Below, in pieces: positions 8,619 to 17,868 of a stretch of 64,000 nucleotides of DNA; positions within the stretch are counted from its first letter, which is position 1, and each line of letters starts with the position of its first letter. Source of the DNA: G965197555 sp965197555 (lineage in GTDB: Bacteria > Chloroflexota > Dehalococcoidia > Lucifugimonadales > UBA3495); the NCBI GenBank assembly GCA_965197555.1, contig OZ240213.1, positions 434,001 to 498,000 on the forward strand. The letters are read 5' to 3'. Both the position numbers and the translations under genes were made by a program. Under the pieces are notes generated by a model. It made no database searches and had not been told where the DNA came from. It saw only the letters and a program-made list of their open reading frames with translations.

Positions 8619-9599
8619 CTACTCTTCCTGCAACCATTTCGCCACTTCCTTGGCGTGGTAGCTGAGGATGATGTCGGCGCCGGCTCGTTTCACCGCCGTC
8701 AAGAGCTCTAAGGTAATTGGTTTCTCGGCAATCCATCCCTGACGGGCCGCGGCTTTGACCATTGAGTATTCCCCGCTCACGTTGTATGCCGCCAGTGGAT
8801 GGTCGAAACGGTCCCGGGCTTGACGTATGACATCCAGGTAAGAAAGGGCGGGCTTCACCATCACGATGTCCGCACCTTCGGCGATATCGCTCTCAATTTC
8901 CCGCATTGCCATGCGTTGGTTCGCTGGGTCCATCTGATAGCTGCGCCGGTCGCCGAACTGGGGCGTCGAATCTGCAGCTACGCGGAATGGGCCATAGAAT
9001 GCAGAGGCGTATTTGGCGGCGTAACCCATGATGGGTAGGTCGGTATAGCCATGGTCATTTAGAGCCTGGCGTATAGCCCAGACCTGGCCGTCCATCATAG
9101 CCGATGGAGCAACCATGTCGGCCCCAACTTGGGCGTGGGACACTGCGGTGCGGGCAAGGAGTTCCAGGGTCTGATCGTTGTCAATCCGCCCGTTTTCGAC
9201 TATTCCGCAGTGGCCATGGTCGGTATATTCACACATACAGACGTCGGTTATTACCATCATTCCCGGGTTGTCCCGCTTGATGACCCGGATCGCCTCCTGA
9301 ATGATTCCCTCCGGATCGTAGCCTTCGGAGCCCATAGGGTCTTTCTCCGCCGGTAACCCGAAGAGGAGGACCGCAGGAATGTTCAGGTCCGAAGCCTCGC
9401 CGACATCTTCACTTAACAAGTCGAGGGACAAGTGATAACAGCCAGGCATTGGCTCGATGGGCTCTTTCCTCCCCTGCCCGTGGGTGACAAACATGGGGTA
9501 TACAAACTGGGTAGGCGAGAGCCGGGTTTCCCTGGCGAGGTCCCGCATCGATGGCGTACCCCTTAAACGACGCAGCCGCAGGTCCGGAAAACTAACCAT
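8619..9599 (-). CDS. hemB: Porphobilinogen synthase (delta-aminolevulinate dehydratase)
   Basis: A 326-residue HemB that condenses two 5-aminolevulinates to porphobilinogen. The zinc-type metal site is visible as DVCMCEYTDHGHC (about 119-131). The Schiff-base lysines lie in MGYAAKYASAFYGPF (about 192-206) and MVKPALSYLD (about 247-256). Last gene of the six-gene minus-strand tetrapyrrole operon. It overlaps the cobA-hemD gene by 8 bases, so translation is coupled, and the operon ends at the terminator 45 bp downstream. Confidence 0.96.
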   Translation of the reverse strand: MVSFPDLRLRRLRGTPSMRDLARETRLSPTQFVYPMFVTHGQGRKEPIEPMPGCYHLSLDLLSEDVGEASDLNIPAVLLFGLPAEKDPMGSEGYDPEGIIQEAIRVIKRDNPGMMVITDVCMCEYTDHGHCGIVENGRIDNDQTLELLARTAVSHAQVGADMVAPSAMMDGQVWAIRQALNDHGYTDLPIMGYAAKYASAFYGPFRVAADSTPQFGDRRSYQMDPANQRMAMREIESDIAEGADIVMVKPALSYLDVIRQARDRFDHPLAAYNVSGEYSMVKAAARQGWIAEKPITLELLTAVKRAGADIILSYHAKEVAKWLQEE

Positions 9600-11124
9600 T
9601 AGTTAATGTTACCTCCTGGGAATAATAGTCGACCAACACGTCGACCAATCCTTCAACATTATGCTCTTTGGCGATGAGGTCCACCCTCAACCCCAGCTCC
9701 TGCGCTGTCGAAGCTGTGACTGGGCCGATGCAAGCAATAGTACTGGCGGCCAAGACCCGTCCGTCGTCGTTTAGAGCGGACATGAGGTTCTTCACGGTCG
9801 ACGAGCTGGTGAATGTAACAATGTCGATGCCCTCTTCAATCGCTGCGACCGCCGCACTGCCGGCATCCTGCGCCTCGATAGTTCGATAAGCGGACACTTG
9901 CTCCACTGTGGCGCCCAACCCGGCCAGTCCCTGGGCTAGGGCATCTCGACCGATGTCGGCGCCGGGCAGCAGTACAGAGACGTCATTCCAGTTGTACCGC
10001 TGGGATAGCTCCTGGACAACCGCTTCGGATACAGAGGTGGCTGGGATGAAGTCGGCCACCAGCCCATGGTCCTTCAACGCTGCTGCGGTAGCAGGGCCAA
10101 TGGCTCCGACGCTGACCCCCGAGAAGGCGCGTGAGTCCCTACGTTGGGCGTTTAATTGACGCAGAACAGTCTCCACGGCGTTGGCGCTAGTGAAGATTAC
10201 CCACTTGAAAGCAGCTAACCTGTCCAACGCCGAGTCCAGCTCTGAGGTGTTTTCCAAAGGGGCGATGTCGATCGTGGGTAACTCCACTGGTTGGGCGCCT
10301 AAATCTCGTAGCTGGCCGCAGAGCTTGGAAGCTTGGGTGCGAGACCTGGTTACCAGCACGCGCTTTCCGAACAAAGGCCGGCGTTCGAACCAGCTAAGCT
10401 GTTCGTGCAGGTTCACGACATTGCCAATAATAGCGATCAATGGCGCACTAAGCTGAGCCTCCCGGCCCAGGTCGACAATGTTGTCAATACGGCCAGTGAC
10501 GGTCAATTGTTTTGGCCAGGTGCCCCATTGGACCAACGCCACCGGCGTCGAAGGGTCCAGGCCTTCGTTCATCAAGGCGTCGAGGATGTGCTCCATCGTT
10601 GACCAGCCCATCAGGACCACCAGTGTGCCGCCGGTGCTGGTCAACGCCCTCCAGTTTACCGCGGAGTTGGGTTTGGACGGGTCCTCGCTCCCTGTCACCA
10701 CTGTGAAAGAAGTCGCAATGCCCCGGTGGGTCAGTGGAATACCGGCATATGCAGCGACACCAACAGGCGAGGTGACGCCAGGTATTACCTCAAAGGGGAT
10801 GTTGTGTTCGGCCAAATGCAGGGCCTCTTCACCGCCTCTGCCGAAGACAAAAGGATCTCCCCCCTTTAGCCGTACCACAGAATTGCCAGCACGGGCCTGG
10901 TCTAGCAACAATTGGTTGATCTGACCTTGGTTGAGAATTTGCCTGCCAGTCTCTTTGCCCACGAAGATCTGTTTGGCCGAGGCAGGAGCTGAGTCCAATA
11001 ATGAGGGGTCCAGCAAGCGGTCGTATACTATGACTTGGGCGTTCTCCAAGCAACGCAGGCCTTTAACTGTTATCAAGCCTGGGTCACCAGGTCCAGCGCC
11101 TACCAGATATACTTTACCGATCAT
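9592..11124 (-). CDS. cobA-hemD: Uroporphyrinogen-III C-methyltransferase / uroporphyrinogen-III synthase fusion
   Basis: A 510-residue bifunctional protein. Residues 1-~245 are a SAM-dependent uroporphyrinogen methyltransferase (SUMT): VYLVGAGPGDPGLITVKGL, VIVYDRLLDPSLL, RLKGGDPFVFGRGGEE, and PFEVIPGVTSPVGVAAYAGIPLTHR. Residues ~252-500 are a HemD-type synthase (GKRVLVTRSRTQASKL, WVIFTSANAVE, DIVTFTSSSTVKN). Together they close hydroxymethylbilane to uro'gen III and methylate it to precorrin-2. The CobA-HemD fusion is common in Firmicutes, Chloroflexi and related groups. It sits between hemC and hemB in the operon. Confidence 0.94.
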   Translation of the reverse strand: MIGKVYLVGAGPGDPGLITVKGLRCLENAQVIVYDRLLDPSLLDSAPASAKQIFVGKETGRQILNQGQINQLLLDQARAGNSVVRLKGGDPFVFGRGGEEALHLAEHNIPFEVIPGVTSPVGVAAYAGIPLTHRGIATSFTVVTGSEDPSKPNSAVNWRALTSTGGTLVVLMGWSTMEHILDALMNEGLDPSTPVALVQWGTWPKQLTVTGRIDNIVDLGREAQLSAPLIAIIGNVVNLHEQLSWFERRPLFGKRVLVTRSRTQASKLCGQLRDLGAQPVELPTIDIAPLENTSELDSALDRLAAFKWVIFTSANAVETVLRQLNAQRRDSRAFSGVSVGAIGPATAAALKDHGLVADFIPATSVSEAVVQELSQRYNWNDVSVLLPGADIGRDALAQGLAGLGATVEQVSAYRTIEAQDAGSAAVAAIEEGIDIVTFTSSSTVKNLMSALNDDGRVLAASTIACIGPVTASTAQELGLRVDLIAKEHNVEGLVDVLVDYYSQEVTLTNG

Positions 11125-11209
11125 TATCCTTGGCCAATCGATTGCATGACCTTTGGCTCGCCTACGCGTGGGGTTGATTCCGCTGGCTTAGGTACTCATC
11201 GGTCATGGG

Positions 11210-12148
11210 CTACTCATTAAGCTCGGTCCACTCCACTTCCAGCAATGCGCCGCCGCCCCGCTCGACCAAGGCCAAATAGGCGTCGCTGGCTGCTTGGAGG
11301 GGGTCCATGGTGAGCCCTTCCAACTTGGCCCGAAAGGATTTTTCACCGTCCGGGGAGCTCAAGAAAACGGTCATCAATAGCAGCTCTCCGGATGACCTGG
11401 CATATGCGCCCACAGGTAACTGGCAGCCGCCTCCCAGCGTTTCCAGAAATGCTCGCTCGGCGGTGACTTCTAAACGGGTCTCGACGTGCTCCACCCTCCG
11501 CAGCAGGTCTACCATTTGATGGTCATCAGCCCTCACCTCGACAGCTAGTGCCCCCTGGCCCGGCGGCGGAACGAACCTTTGAGGAGACAGGTATTCAGCG
11601 ACAGAGCCGGTCAGGCCCAGTCTGGCCAAGCCGGCTGCTGCCAATATAGCCCCGTCGTAGTCCTCCCCTTCGGCTTTCCGCAGCCGAGTCTCCACATTAC
11701 CCCGGATGGGCACCGCTAACGCTTTAGGGCACATGCTGTGAAGTTGTGCCCGCCGCCGGGGGCTGCTGGTGCCGATACGAGCACCATCCGGCATATCGGA
11801 CATGGGGCAATGCCAGCGATTAACCAGGACGTCTCGAGGGTCCTGTCGACGCAATATTGCCCCCAAAACCAGTCCTTCCGGCAGTTTGGTGGGAAGGTCC
11901 TTCAAGCTGTGGACGGCCATGTCCAACCGCCCTTCCAGTAACTCCCGCTCTATCTCCCTAACGAAGACCCCATAGCCCAAAGCCGGGATAGGCGCGGACG
12001 GGTCGCGGTCACCCGTGGTGCGGACCGTGACCACCTGGAAATCCAGGTCCGGGTACAAGGGCCGAAGTTGGGATAAAAGCTCTTCGTCCTGGTATAAAGC
12101 CAGAGGGCTCCCCCGGCTTCCCACTTTAATGACTTGGTTTGCGGGCAC
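11210..12148 (-). CDS. hemC: Hydroxymethylbilane synthase (porphobilinogen deaminase)
   Basis: A 312-residue HemC joining four porphobilinogens. The N-terminal VGSRGSPLALYQ and VRTTGDRD segments and the AVHSLKDLP motif (about 78-86) are intact. The dipyrromethane-cofactor cysteine lies in LGGGCQLPVGAYA (about 240-252). The start is ATG near GGTTTAAAGGTGCC; a short 24-bp gap separates it from the upstream precorrin-2 dehydrogenase gene. Confidence 0.95.
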   Translation of the reverse strand: MPANQVIKVGSRGSPLALYQDEELLSQLRPLYPDLDFQVVTVRTTGDRDPSAPIPALGYGVFVREIERELLEGRLDMAVHSLKDLPTKLPEGLVLGAILRRQDPRDVLVNRWHCPMSDMPDGARIGTSSPRRRAQLHSMCPKALAVPIRGNVETRLRKAEGEDYDGAILAAAGLARLGLTGSVAEYLSPQRFVPPPGQGALAVEVRADDHQMVDLLRRVEHVETRLEVTAERAFLETLGGGCQLPVGAYARSSGELLLMTVFLSSPDGEKSFRAKLEGLTMDPLQAASDAYLALVERGGGALLEVEWTELNE

Positions 12149-12172
12149 CTTTAAACCTTGCTCCTTGGTGCG

Positions 12173-12904
12173 CTATGGGCTGGCCGGGTTATCGGACGGG
12201 GGAGCGACCCCAAGCACCTTGCTTGAGCAGCCCTCCGGCTCACACCGGTTTATGATCGGGCACAGGCCCTGGCGACCCTCTTCCAGTAAGTCGCCTAACA
12301 AGAGAGCAACAGCATCATCCTCCTTGTTACTCTGGGCCAACTCTATCAGCTCATGTTTCATGGCGCACTGCCAGCGTTGTGGGTCGACCGCCGCCCCGCT
12401 GCGCCTTACCTGGCACCTCACTCGGGAGAGGACTCCAGCTAGGTCCGCCCACTCCAATGCTGGACTCGTACTCAGGGTTTCCCTGAGCTTTCGGGCCAAA
12501 GCGGGACTTGCACCGCCGGTGGATATCGCCAGCGTTACCGGTCCTCTTCGAACTATGGCAGGACTGATGAAACCACACTGGGAAGGGTCATCCACCACGT
12601 TGATGAGAACGCCTAAGCGCTCTGCCTCCTCGGACACCTGTTGATTGACTGAGCGGACATCGGTAGCGGCGATGCCCAAGAAAACATCGGACAAATCCCC
12701 CGGCCTGTATTCCCTGGGGCACCATTCCACTTCCCCTTGATTGACCGCTTCCCGAATTTCACTAGTTATTTCGGGGCTAACCACCCGGATTAGGGCACCG
12801 GCACCTCGAAGCTTGGATACTTTATCCGCAGCTACTCGGCCGCCCCCAAACACCAAGCAGGTCTTTCCGCTCAGATTAAGAAAGATTGGATAGTAGTCCG
12901 GCAT
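12173..12904 (-). CDS. Precorrin-2 dehydrogenase / siroheme synthase N-domain (Met8/SirC-like)
   Basis: A 243-residue protein with an N-terminal Rossmann fold (LVFGGGRVAADKVSKL, about 16-31) and the family motifs VVDDPSQCGFISPAIVRRGPVTLAISTGGASPALARKLRE. It oxidises precorrin-2 to sirohydrochlorin with NAD+; Met8-type members also insert iron. The CysG methyltransferase domain is absent, but that activity is supplied by the cobA part of the neighbouring gene. The last ~25 residues (CPIINRCEPEGCSSK) are Cys-containing and not part of the usual family. Downstream of the decarboxylase fusion by 11 bp. Confidence 0.9.
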   Translation of the reverse strand: MPDYYPIFLNLSGKTCLVFGGGRVAADKVSKLRGAGALIRVVSPEITSEIREAVNQGEVEWCPREYRPGDLSDVFLGIAATDVRSVNQQVSEEAERLGVLINVVDDPSQCGFISPAIVRRGPVTLAISTGGASPALARKLRETLSTSPALEWADLAGVLSRVRCQVRRSGAAVDPQRWQCAMKHELIELAQSNKEDDAVALLLGDLLEEGRQGLCPIINRCEPEGCSSKVLGVAPPSDNPASP

Positions 12905-12915
12905 AGCTTACTGGG

Positions 12916-13965
12916 TTAGGTGTGGACCGCGACGTCGGATTGTCCGGCTTGCCAATATGTTTCGTAGTCATCGACGAAGTACCGGACTCTGGTCTTCTTG
13001 TATTCCCTGGTGCTGTACAAGCGCAAGCGATCGGTGATTCCGGTCGCTTCGCTAATCTGCTGGTCGATTTCCTCACATCCCTCCGGCGAAGTAGCATGCA
13101 CCATCGTAAAGTGGGTATAGGGCCAGTCGGGAAAGGTAGGCCGCTCGTAACAATGGGTCACGGCCGGGTGCTCGGCCATGACCATCCCTACTTCTTGGGC
13201 CCGTTCTGGCGGCACTTTCCAAACTATCATGGCGTTGGCGCGGAACCCTGAGCGTCTATGGTGGAGCACCGCGCTGTACCGGCGCATCAACCTTCGCTTT
13301 TGGAAATTAGCGGCGAGGTCGAATAGCTGTTGGGAGCCAATACCTAACCGCTGTGCCATTGCATCGAAGGGTCTGGCTATCAGCAGCAGGTCTTCCTGCA
13401 GCTCGCGAATCGCTGCCCGATCAAACTCGGTAATAGGCACCGGTTTGTTCCAGTCATGGTTTGAAGACCCATCGAAACCGTCCGGACTGAAATTGTATGA
13501 CGAGCCTTTCTGATTCACCATGTCGAAGTTGACGCCTATTTTGAAGAACCTGATGGTGGGCATAACCCGGGAGTTGACGGCCCCGGTGACTTGTGCCATG
13601 CGTTCAACAGTCTTTTCCAGGTCGTGTTCAGGAGGCACCGCCAAAGTGAACCACAGATTGTAGTAGGAGCCCTCCCGAGCGTAGTTGTGGCTGACACCAG
13701 GATGCTGGTTGATGTGAAGGGCGCCCTGATGTAGCTTATCCGGATCGTAGGCCATGGCGACCAACGTAGTCTTGTAGCCCAATCGCCGGGTATCGAATAT
13801 GGCGCTGATCTGCCGTAGAACGTTGGAGCGTTTCAAGGCGGCCAGCCGATCGATCACCTCATGCTCGGTGATGTCCAGGCTCTCCGCGAGAGCAAGGTAA
13901 GGTTGGTCTACCAAAGGAAACGGTGCCTGGATCAAATTCAGCAGCTTTCGGTCGGTCAAATCCAT
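12916..13965 (-). CDS. ahbAB: Siroheme decarboxylase, AhbA-AhbB fusion (Lrp/AsnC-like)
   Basis: A 349-residue protein with two tandem Lrp/AsnC-like units, each a winged helix plus a RAM-like domain. The first begins LTDRKLLNLIQAPFPLVDQPY and the second FDRAAIRELQEDLLLIARPF. AhbA and AhbB (NirDL-type) together decarboxylate siroheme to 12,18-didecarboxysiroheme in the alternative heme route; fusion of the two subunits is known. The characteristic HNYAREGSYYNLWFTL and HCYERPTFPDWPYTHFTM segments appear in the expected places. Its position beside the siroheme-forming genes fits. AhbC/AhbD radical-SAM genes are not in the window. Confidence 0.88.
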   Translation of the reverse strand: MDLTDRKLLNLIQAPFPLVDQPYLALAESLDITEHEVIDRLAALKRSNVLRQISAIFDTRRLGYKTTLVAMAYDPDKLHQGALHINQHPGVSHNYAREGSYYNLWFTLAVPPEHDLEKTVERMAQVTGAVNSRVMPTIRFFKIGVNFDMVNQKGSSYNFSPDGFDGSSNHDWNKPVPITEFDRAAIRELQEDLLLIARPFDAMAQRLGIGSQQLFDLAANFQKRRLMRRYSAVLHHRRSGFRANAMIVWKVPPERAQEVGMVMAEHPAVTHCYERPTFPDWPYTHFTMVHATSPEGCEEIDQQISEATGITDRLRLYSTREYKKTRVRYFVDDYETYWQAGQSDVAVHT

Positions 13966-13969
13966 GGTT

Positions 13970-14632
13970 TTATTGGCGACCTCCTAAGGGAGTAGCGACT
14001 TCAGAACCTTGTTGGCGGGTGGCCGACGGTGGTTCATACGATTCCATGAGCCCAACCAAGACTCGGTCCGCCAGCTCCAATATACGGCTCCAGGACCGAT
14101 GGCTCGCCGAGTCGAGCACAAGCGACCGGAAGAAAATGAAAGCTTCTACGGTGTGTTTTAGAGGCACGCCGCGCTGGGTCATTTCACTCCCGTATTCTTT
14201 GCCAAGAATGTAGGATTCCTCCAACATCTCGGCCCGCTTGCGGCGCCATTGGGGCTCTTGGGCCAGGATGGACAGCAAGCGGCGGCCGAATAGCCGCATA
14301 CGGGCCCGACCTTCTTCTTCCACGCTCTGGTACCATGCCTGGCGCGCGACGTTGTCTTGGTGCAATCGGCGCCGAATTAGCCGCAGGGCCGAGTCTTCCA
14401 GCGTGGCCACGGTTTCCGCCTGAGTTGTCGACGAGGTCCGGTCGGTGAACGCTTTGACGTCCTCCATGTGGAAGCGGCGGTGACCGCCTGGCGTCCGGTA
14501 AACCCGGAATAGCCCCTCATCTGCCCAATGCCGCAGGGTGGTGGGGCTCACGTCCAGCATTTGGCAAGTAGCCCTTAAAGATAACCAGCGGGAACCGTCC
14601 GCTGGTTGAGAGCCTGTTAATAAATCTACCAA
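13970..14632 (-). CDS. MerR/BldC-type DNA-binding regulator heading the tetrapyrrole operon
   Basis: A 220-residue protein whose first ~75 residues form a MerR/HTH_17-type winged helix: LSLRATCQMLDVSPTTLRHWADEGLFRVYRTPGGHRRF, with the usual GGHRRF wing. Residues ~85-200 are helical with a charged pattern (RLIRRRLHQDNVARQAWYQ) and no recognised ligand motif. It is the first gene of the operon, only 4 bp from the siroheme decarboxylase start, so it probably controls the cluster and itself. The effector is unknown; a C-terminal heme or siroheme site would need Cys/His residues, which are scarce here. Confidence 0.8.
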   Translation of the reverse strand: MVDLLTGSQPADGSRWLSLRATCQMLDVSPTTLRHWADEGLFRVYRTPGGHRRFHMEDVKAFTDRTSSTTQAETVATLEDSALRLIRRRLHQDNVARQAWYQSVEEEGRARMRLFGRRLLSILAQEPQWRRKRAEMLEESYILGKEYGSEMTQRGVPLKHTVEAFIFFRSLVLDSASHRSWSRILELADRVLVGLMESYEPPSATRQQGSEVATPLGGRQ

Positions 14633-14768
14633 AATCTACTAATATCTTCGCCCTCGAGATTTTCGGTTGGAGGCTACCACAGGGCATTCTCAAGGTCAAC
14701 AGTCCACCCTGTTTACTGCAAAATTGCTCTCATGCTATAGTCGATTATGGGATACATTTAGAAATCAG

Positions 14769-15422
14769 ATGGATAAACAGCTAATTAAATCGAAGAGGAA
14801 ACTCTTTAGAGGCATCCGCCGTCGAATACCTTCTCCTTCAGTCGTTAACGCGATGGAGAGCGTACCTAGAGAGTCGTTCGTGCCTCTCGATTGCCGCCAC
14901 ATGGCTTACCTGGACTTGCCCCTGACCATCGGAGAGGGCCAGACTATTTCCCAACCCTACATCGTGGCAATGATGACAGCGGCATTGGGGCTAGCTGGAA
15001 AGGAAAAGGTGCTGGAAGTCGGCACTGGCAGCGGCTACCAAGCAGCGATACTTTCCCGATTACTCCCTCAAGGCTACCTGGTATCCGTAGAACTAATCTC
15101 TTCATTGGCAATCCGAGCTCAAGAAGTGCTGGATAGGCTCGAATGCACCAATGTAGACGTAGTCCTGGCAGGGGCTGCGTTGGGGTGCCCGGAGCGCGGC
15201 CCGTACGATGCTATCATAGTAACGGCGGCGTCTCCAAGGCTTCCAGAAACTCTCCTCTCCCAGTTAGCCGTGGGGGGTAGGATCATTAACCCGGTGGGAA
15301 CTATGGACCAGCAAGAATTGATTCTAGCGATCCGTACCGACGAGGGTCTTTCGGTGCAGACGCTGGGACCTTGCCGATTCGTTCCGCTTATCGGCCAAGA
15401 GGCATTCCCCAGGACCCAATAG
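14769..15422 (+). CDS. pcm: Protein-L-isoaspartate O-methyltransferase
   Basis: A SAM-dependent methyltransferase of ~217 residues that repairs isoaspartyl residues in aged proteins. Visible motifs are GEGQTISQPYIVAMM (substrate side), VLEVGTGSGYQAAIL (SAM loop I), VSVELISSLA and PYDAIIVTAASP. I prefer the ATG at 14769 because upstream in-frame residues are not family-like and because this gives the normal length. Divergent from the regulator gene, with ~136 bp between them. Confidence 0.92.
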   Translation: MDKQLIKSKRKLFRGIRRRIPSPSVVNAMESVPRESFVPLDCRHMAYLDLPLTIGEGQTISQPYIVAMMTAALGLAGKEKVLEVGTGSGYQAAILSRLLPQGYLVSVELISSLAIRAQEVLDRLECTNVDVVLAGAALGCPERGPYDAIIVTAASPRLPETLLSQLAVGGRIINPVGTMDQQELILAIRTDEGLSVQTLGPCRFVPLIGQEAFPRTQ

Positions 15423-15523
15423 ATCCCACGACGGTGGGCACCCTGATCGCCCGCCCCTGTTATCCATTCACGAGTAAAATCCCCCCGCATGTCAGGTGCG
15501 CGCTTGTGTTGTTGAGTCACGAC

Positions 15524-16309
15524 ATGGAAGTGGCATTGGACCGGGCCGCCAACGCCCTACTTGATGCCCGGCACGCGGTGGCGTTAGTGGGCGCTGGGCT
15601 TTCTGTAGAAAGCGGAATTCCCCCGTTTAGAGGACCAGGCGGTCTTTGGACCAAGTTCGGAGAGCCTCCACTATTGAGCTATAAAGAATTCGCCGGGGAC
15701 CCTTTGGCGTGGTGGCGAAGGCGCCTCCAGGATGAGGTTGAACCTGGGAATCCGGTGTACGACTTGAAGGTTGCAGTGGACCGGGCTGTCCCCAACCCGG
15801 GACACGTTTCCCTGGCGCAATTGGAACGCCTGGGTGCCCTGAAATCTACGATCACCCAAAATGTCGATAATTTGCACCGCGAGGCCGGCAGCGTAAATTT
15901 GATCGAAATCCATGGCAACCGTACCTGGCTGCGTTGCACTGGGTGTGGGGGGCGTCGGCCCCGGGAAGGATTCGCTCTTGGAGCATTGCCCCCTAAATGC
16001 CCGGATTGTAGGGGAGTGATCAAGCTGGATACAGTAATGTTCGGCGAGCCAATCCCTCCGGTGGTGTTACAGGAGTGCAAGGACCAGACCGAACGGTGCG
16101 ACTTGATGTTGCTGGTGGGTACTTCCGGTACCGTAAACCCGGCCGCGCAGCTTCCGCTGCTAGCCCGGGCCCATGGGGCGATGCTGATTGAGGTCAACCC
16201 CATGGAGACCGCGCTCAGCGCCCAGTGTGATTTGAGTCTACACGGCCCAGCGGGGGAGCTGTTGCCGTTACTGACCGCACGTGTCCAACGGCTTATGGCA
16301 ATGGGCTGA
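15524..16309 (+). CDS. Sir2-family NAD-dependent protein deacylase
   Basis: A ~262-residue sirtuin. The NAD-binding GAGLSVESGIPPFRG (about 23-37), the TQNVDNLH segment and the catalytic HGN motif are present. The structural zinc is held by two Cys pairs (CTGC and CPDC). It removes acyl groups from lysines using NAD+. The true start is probably the ATG at 15524 (MEVALDRAANALL), which begins the conserved domain; an upstream in-frame extension would overlap pcm and is not family-like. Class U/III bacterial type cannot be resolved. Confidence 0.92.
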   Translation: MEVALDRAANALLDARHAVALVGAGLSVESGIPPFRGPGGLWTKFGEPPLLSYKEFAGDPLAWWRRRLQDEVEPGNPVYDLKVAVDRAVPNPGHVSLAQLERLGALKSTITQNVDNLHREAGSVNLIEIHGNRTWLRCTGCGGRRPREGFALGALPPKCPDCRGVIKLDTVMFGEPIPPVVLQECKDQTERCDLMLLVGTSGTVNPAAQLPLLARAHGAMLIEVNPMETALSAQCDLSLHGPAGELLPLLTARVQRLMAMG

Positions 16310-16408
16310 AGGGGTTCGGCGTTGTTTGTGCATTCGTTTACCGATGGGGAGGGGAGGGTCTGGCCTGTCCTGCCCAGAGGTTTCCTAATGGCTGAATTCC
16401 GGCGTCCA

Positions 16409-16435
16409 TTGCCAACTGAGAGATGGTGTTATAAT
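16409..16435 (+). promoter_or_regulatory. Candidate sigma-70 promoter for mscS
   Basis: TTGCCA at 16409-16414 and a perfect TATAAT at 16430-16435 lie 82 bp before the mscS start. The spacer is 15 bp, shorter than the preferred 17, so the assignment is tentative. Confidence 0.45.
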
Positions 16436-16516
16436 TTTTCGCAGCTCCCGCAGTGATGTGCAGATCCAAGGACCTTGTACTGGATTCCCGACCCATCCCC
16501 TTAGATTGAACAGCTT

Positions 16517-17755
16517 ATGGCTGACTTCCTGTCAAGATTCGGCCTCGGTGACTCCGCCTGGGTAGACCCGGTCGTAGCTGTCGCCATTGGCATTATCTCC
16601 ATTCTGGTAGCGTTCATCTTCCACAAGCTTCTTTTCCCTCTGGTCGTCTGGCTCACTAACCTTACCCCCAACGATCTGGATTCTCGCGTAGTCCGTGCCA
16701 CTCGCTGGCCGATTACCATCGGCATTTTCCTTCTAGGAGTATACCTGGCCCTTAGGATCCCCCTGGACCTCACCCCTGGGCAACAGGATATGGTCGACCG
16801 GGTACTGGCTCTGTTGGGCGTTGCCCTAGGGATCACTGTTGTAGTTATGATCGTATCCAATACCATTGATTGGTACCTGGAGACTCTGGCCGGTAGGACT
16901 CAGCACGTTATAGACCTGAAATTCTTCCCGCTGATACGGCGGCTCGTAGTTGTTCTCATCTATGGCTTCGGCATTCTCCTGATCCTGGATCTTCTGAATA
17001 TCAACATAAGCCCATTGATTGCAGGACTGGGTCTCGGAGGACTGGCGGTGGCGCTGGCAATCCAGCCCACGTTGGCAAACCTTTTTGCTGGCACTTATGT
17101 GATGACGGAAGGGGTCGTCTCGCCAGGAGACTACATCGAGTTGGAAGGGAATATCTCGGGTTACGTGTTAAACGTGGGCTGGCGAAGCACTCGCATTCGT
17201 ACCTGGACGAATAACTTGGTGGTGGTGCCCAACAGCCGGTTTGCAGAGACCATCATCACCAACTATCAGCAACCGGCTCCGGCGGTGAATGTTATGCTCA
17301 CCTGCGGGGTAAGCTATAACAGCGACCTCCACCGGGTGGAACAGGTGTGCCATGAAGTGATGAACGATTTGCTGGACGAGGAACCCAACGCCCACAAGGA
17401 ATATGGGGGTTGGTTTGGGTATGATAGCTTTGGCGACTCTAACGTGAACTTCTGGCTTTTCCTCCAGGCTAGAGACCGGTTGGGCAGCTTCATCGTCCAA
17501 TCTTCGTTGATCCAGCGGCTACACTCGAGGTTCATAGAAGAAGGGATTGTCATCAACTACCCCATGCGGACTTTGCAATTACCCAAGGATTGGAGGCCGG
17601 AGAGCTTGCAGCAAGGAAACGGGCTGGAGCTTCCAACGGCCAATGAGGAGCAAGCGCCCGCGCCGACGGAACCGTCGCGTAGGCCAGCCCGGGACCTACA
17701 CCTAGGCCGACAGGACAGTAGCCCGCTGGATGGCGCCGACATTGACCCAGGATAG
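16517..17755 (+). CDS. Small-conductance mechanosensitive channel (MscS family)
   Basis: A 412-residue inner-membrane channel. Four to five hydrophobic helices fill residues ~15-190. The pore helix and beta domain are clear: GLGLGGLAVALAIQPTLANLFAG, then GDYIELEGNISGYVLNVGWRSTRIRTW and VVVPNSRFAETIITNY. The C-terminal ~70 residues are Pro/Glu-rich and probably cytoplasmic. MscS channels open under membrane tension and release solutes on osmotic downshock. Preceded by a candidate promoter and followed by tRNA-Ile. Confidence 0.9.
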   Translation: MADFLSRFGLGDSAWVDPVVAVAIGIISILVAFIFHKLLFPLVVWLTNLTPNDLDSRVVRATRWPITIGIFLLGVYLALRIPLDLTPGQQDMVDRVLALLGVALGITVVVMIVSNTIDWYLETLAGRTQHVIDLKFFPLIRRLVVVLIYGFGILLILDLLNINISPLIAGLGLGGLAVALAIQPTLANLFAGTYVMTEGVVSPGDYIELEGNISGYVLNVGWRSTRIRTWTNNLVVVPNSRFAETIITNYQQPAPAVNVMLTCGVSYNSDLHRVEQVCHEVMNDLLDEEPNAHKEYGGWFGYDSFGDSNVNFWLFLQARDRLGSFIVQSSLIQRLHSRFIEEGIVINYPMRTLQLPKDWRPESLQQGNGLELPTANEEQAPAPTEPSRRPARDLHLGRQDSSPLDGADIDPG

Positions 17756-17818
17756 ATCAGACCGTCGGGTTGTAGCCATAGACAGGATGCCACCGGTATT
17801 GTGTTGACCGAGTAGTCC

Positions 17819-17847
17819 TTGAAGGCCGGCAGGCCAGACCTTATAAT
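17819..17847 (+). promoter_or_regulatory. Promoter for tRNA-Ile
   Basis: TTGAAG at 17819-17824, a 17-bp spacer and a perfect TATAAT at 17842-17847 place the start point near 17853, about 16 bases before the tRNA. Confidence 0.7.
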
Positions 17848-17868
17848 CGTGGAACCAAATTTCCCCAT

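Noticed and set aside
12015..12644. 209-codon plus-strand frame across hemC and the precorrin-2 dehydrogenase gene
   Set aside because: Fully antisense to two well-supported operon genes, and of Ser/Arg-rich shadow composition.
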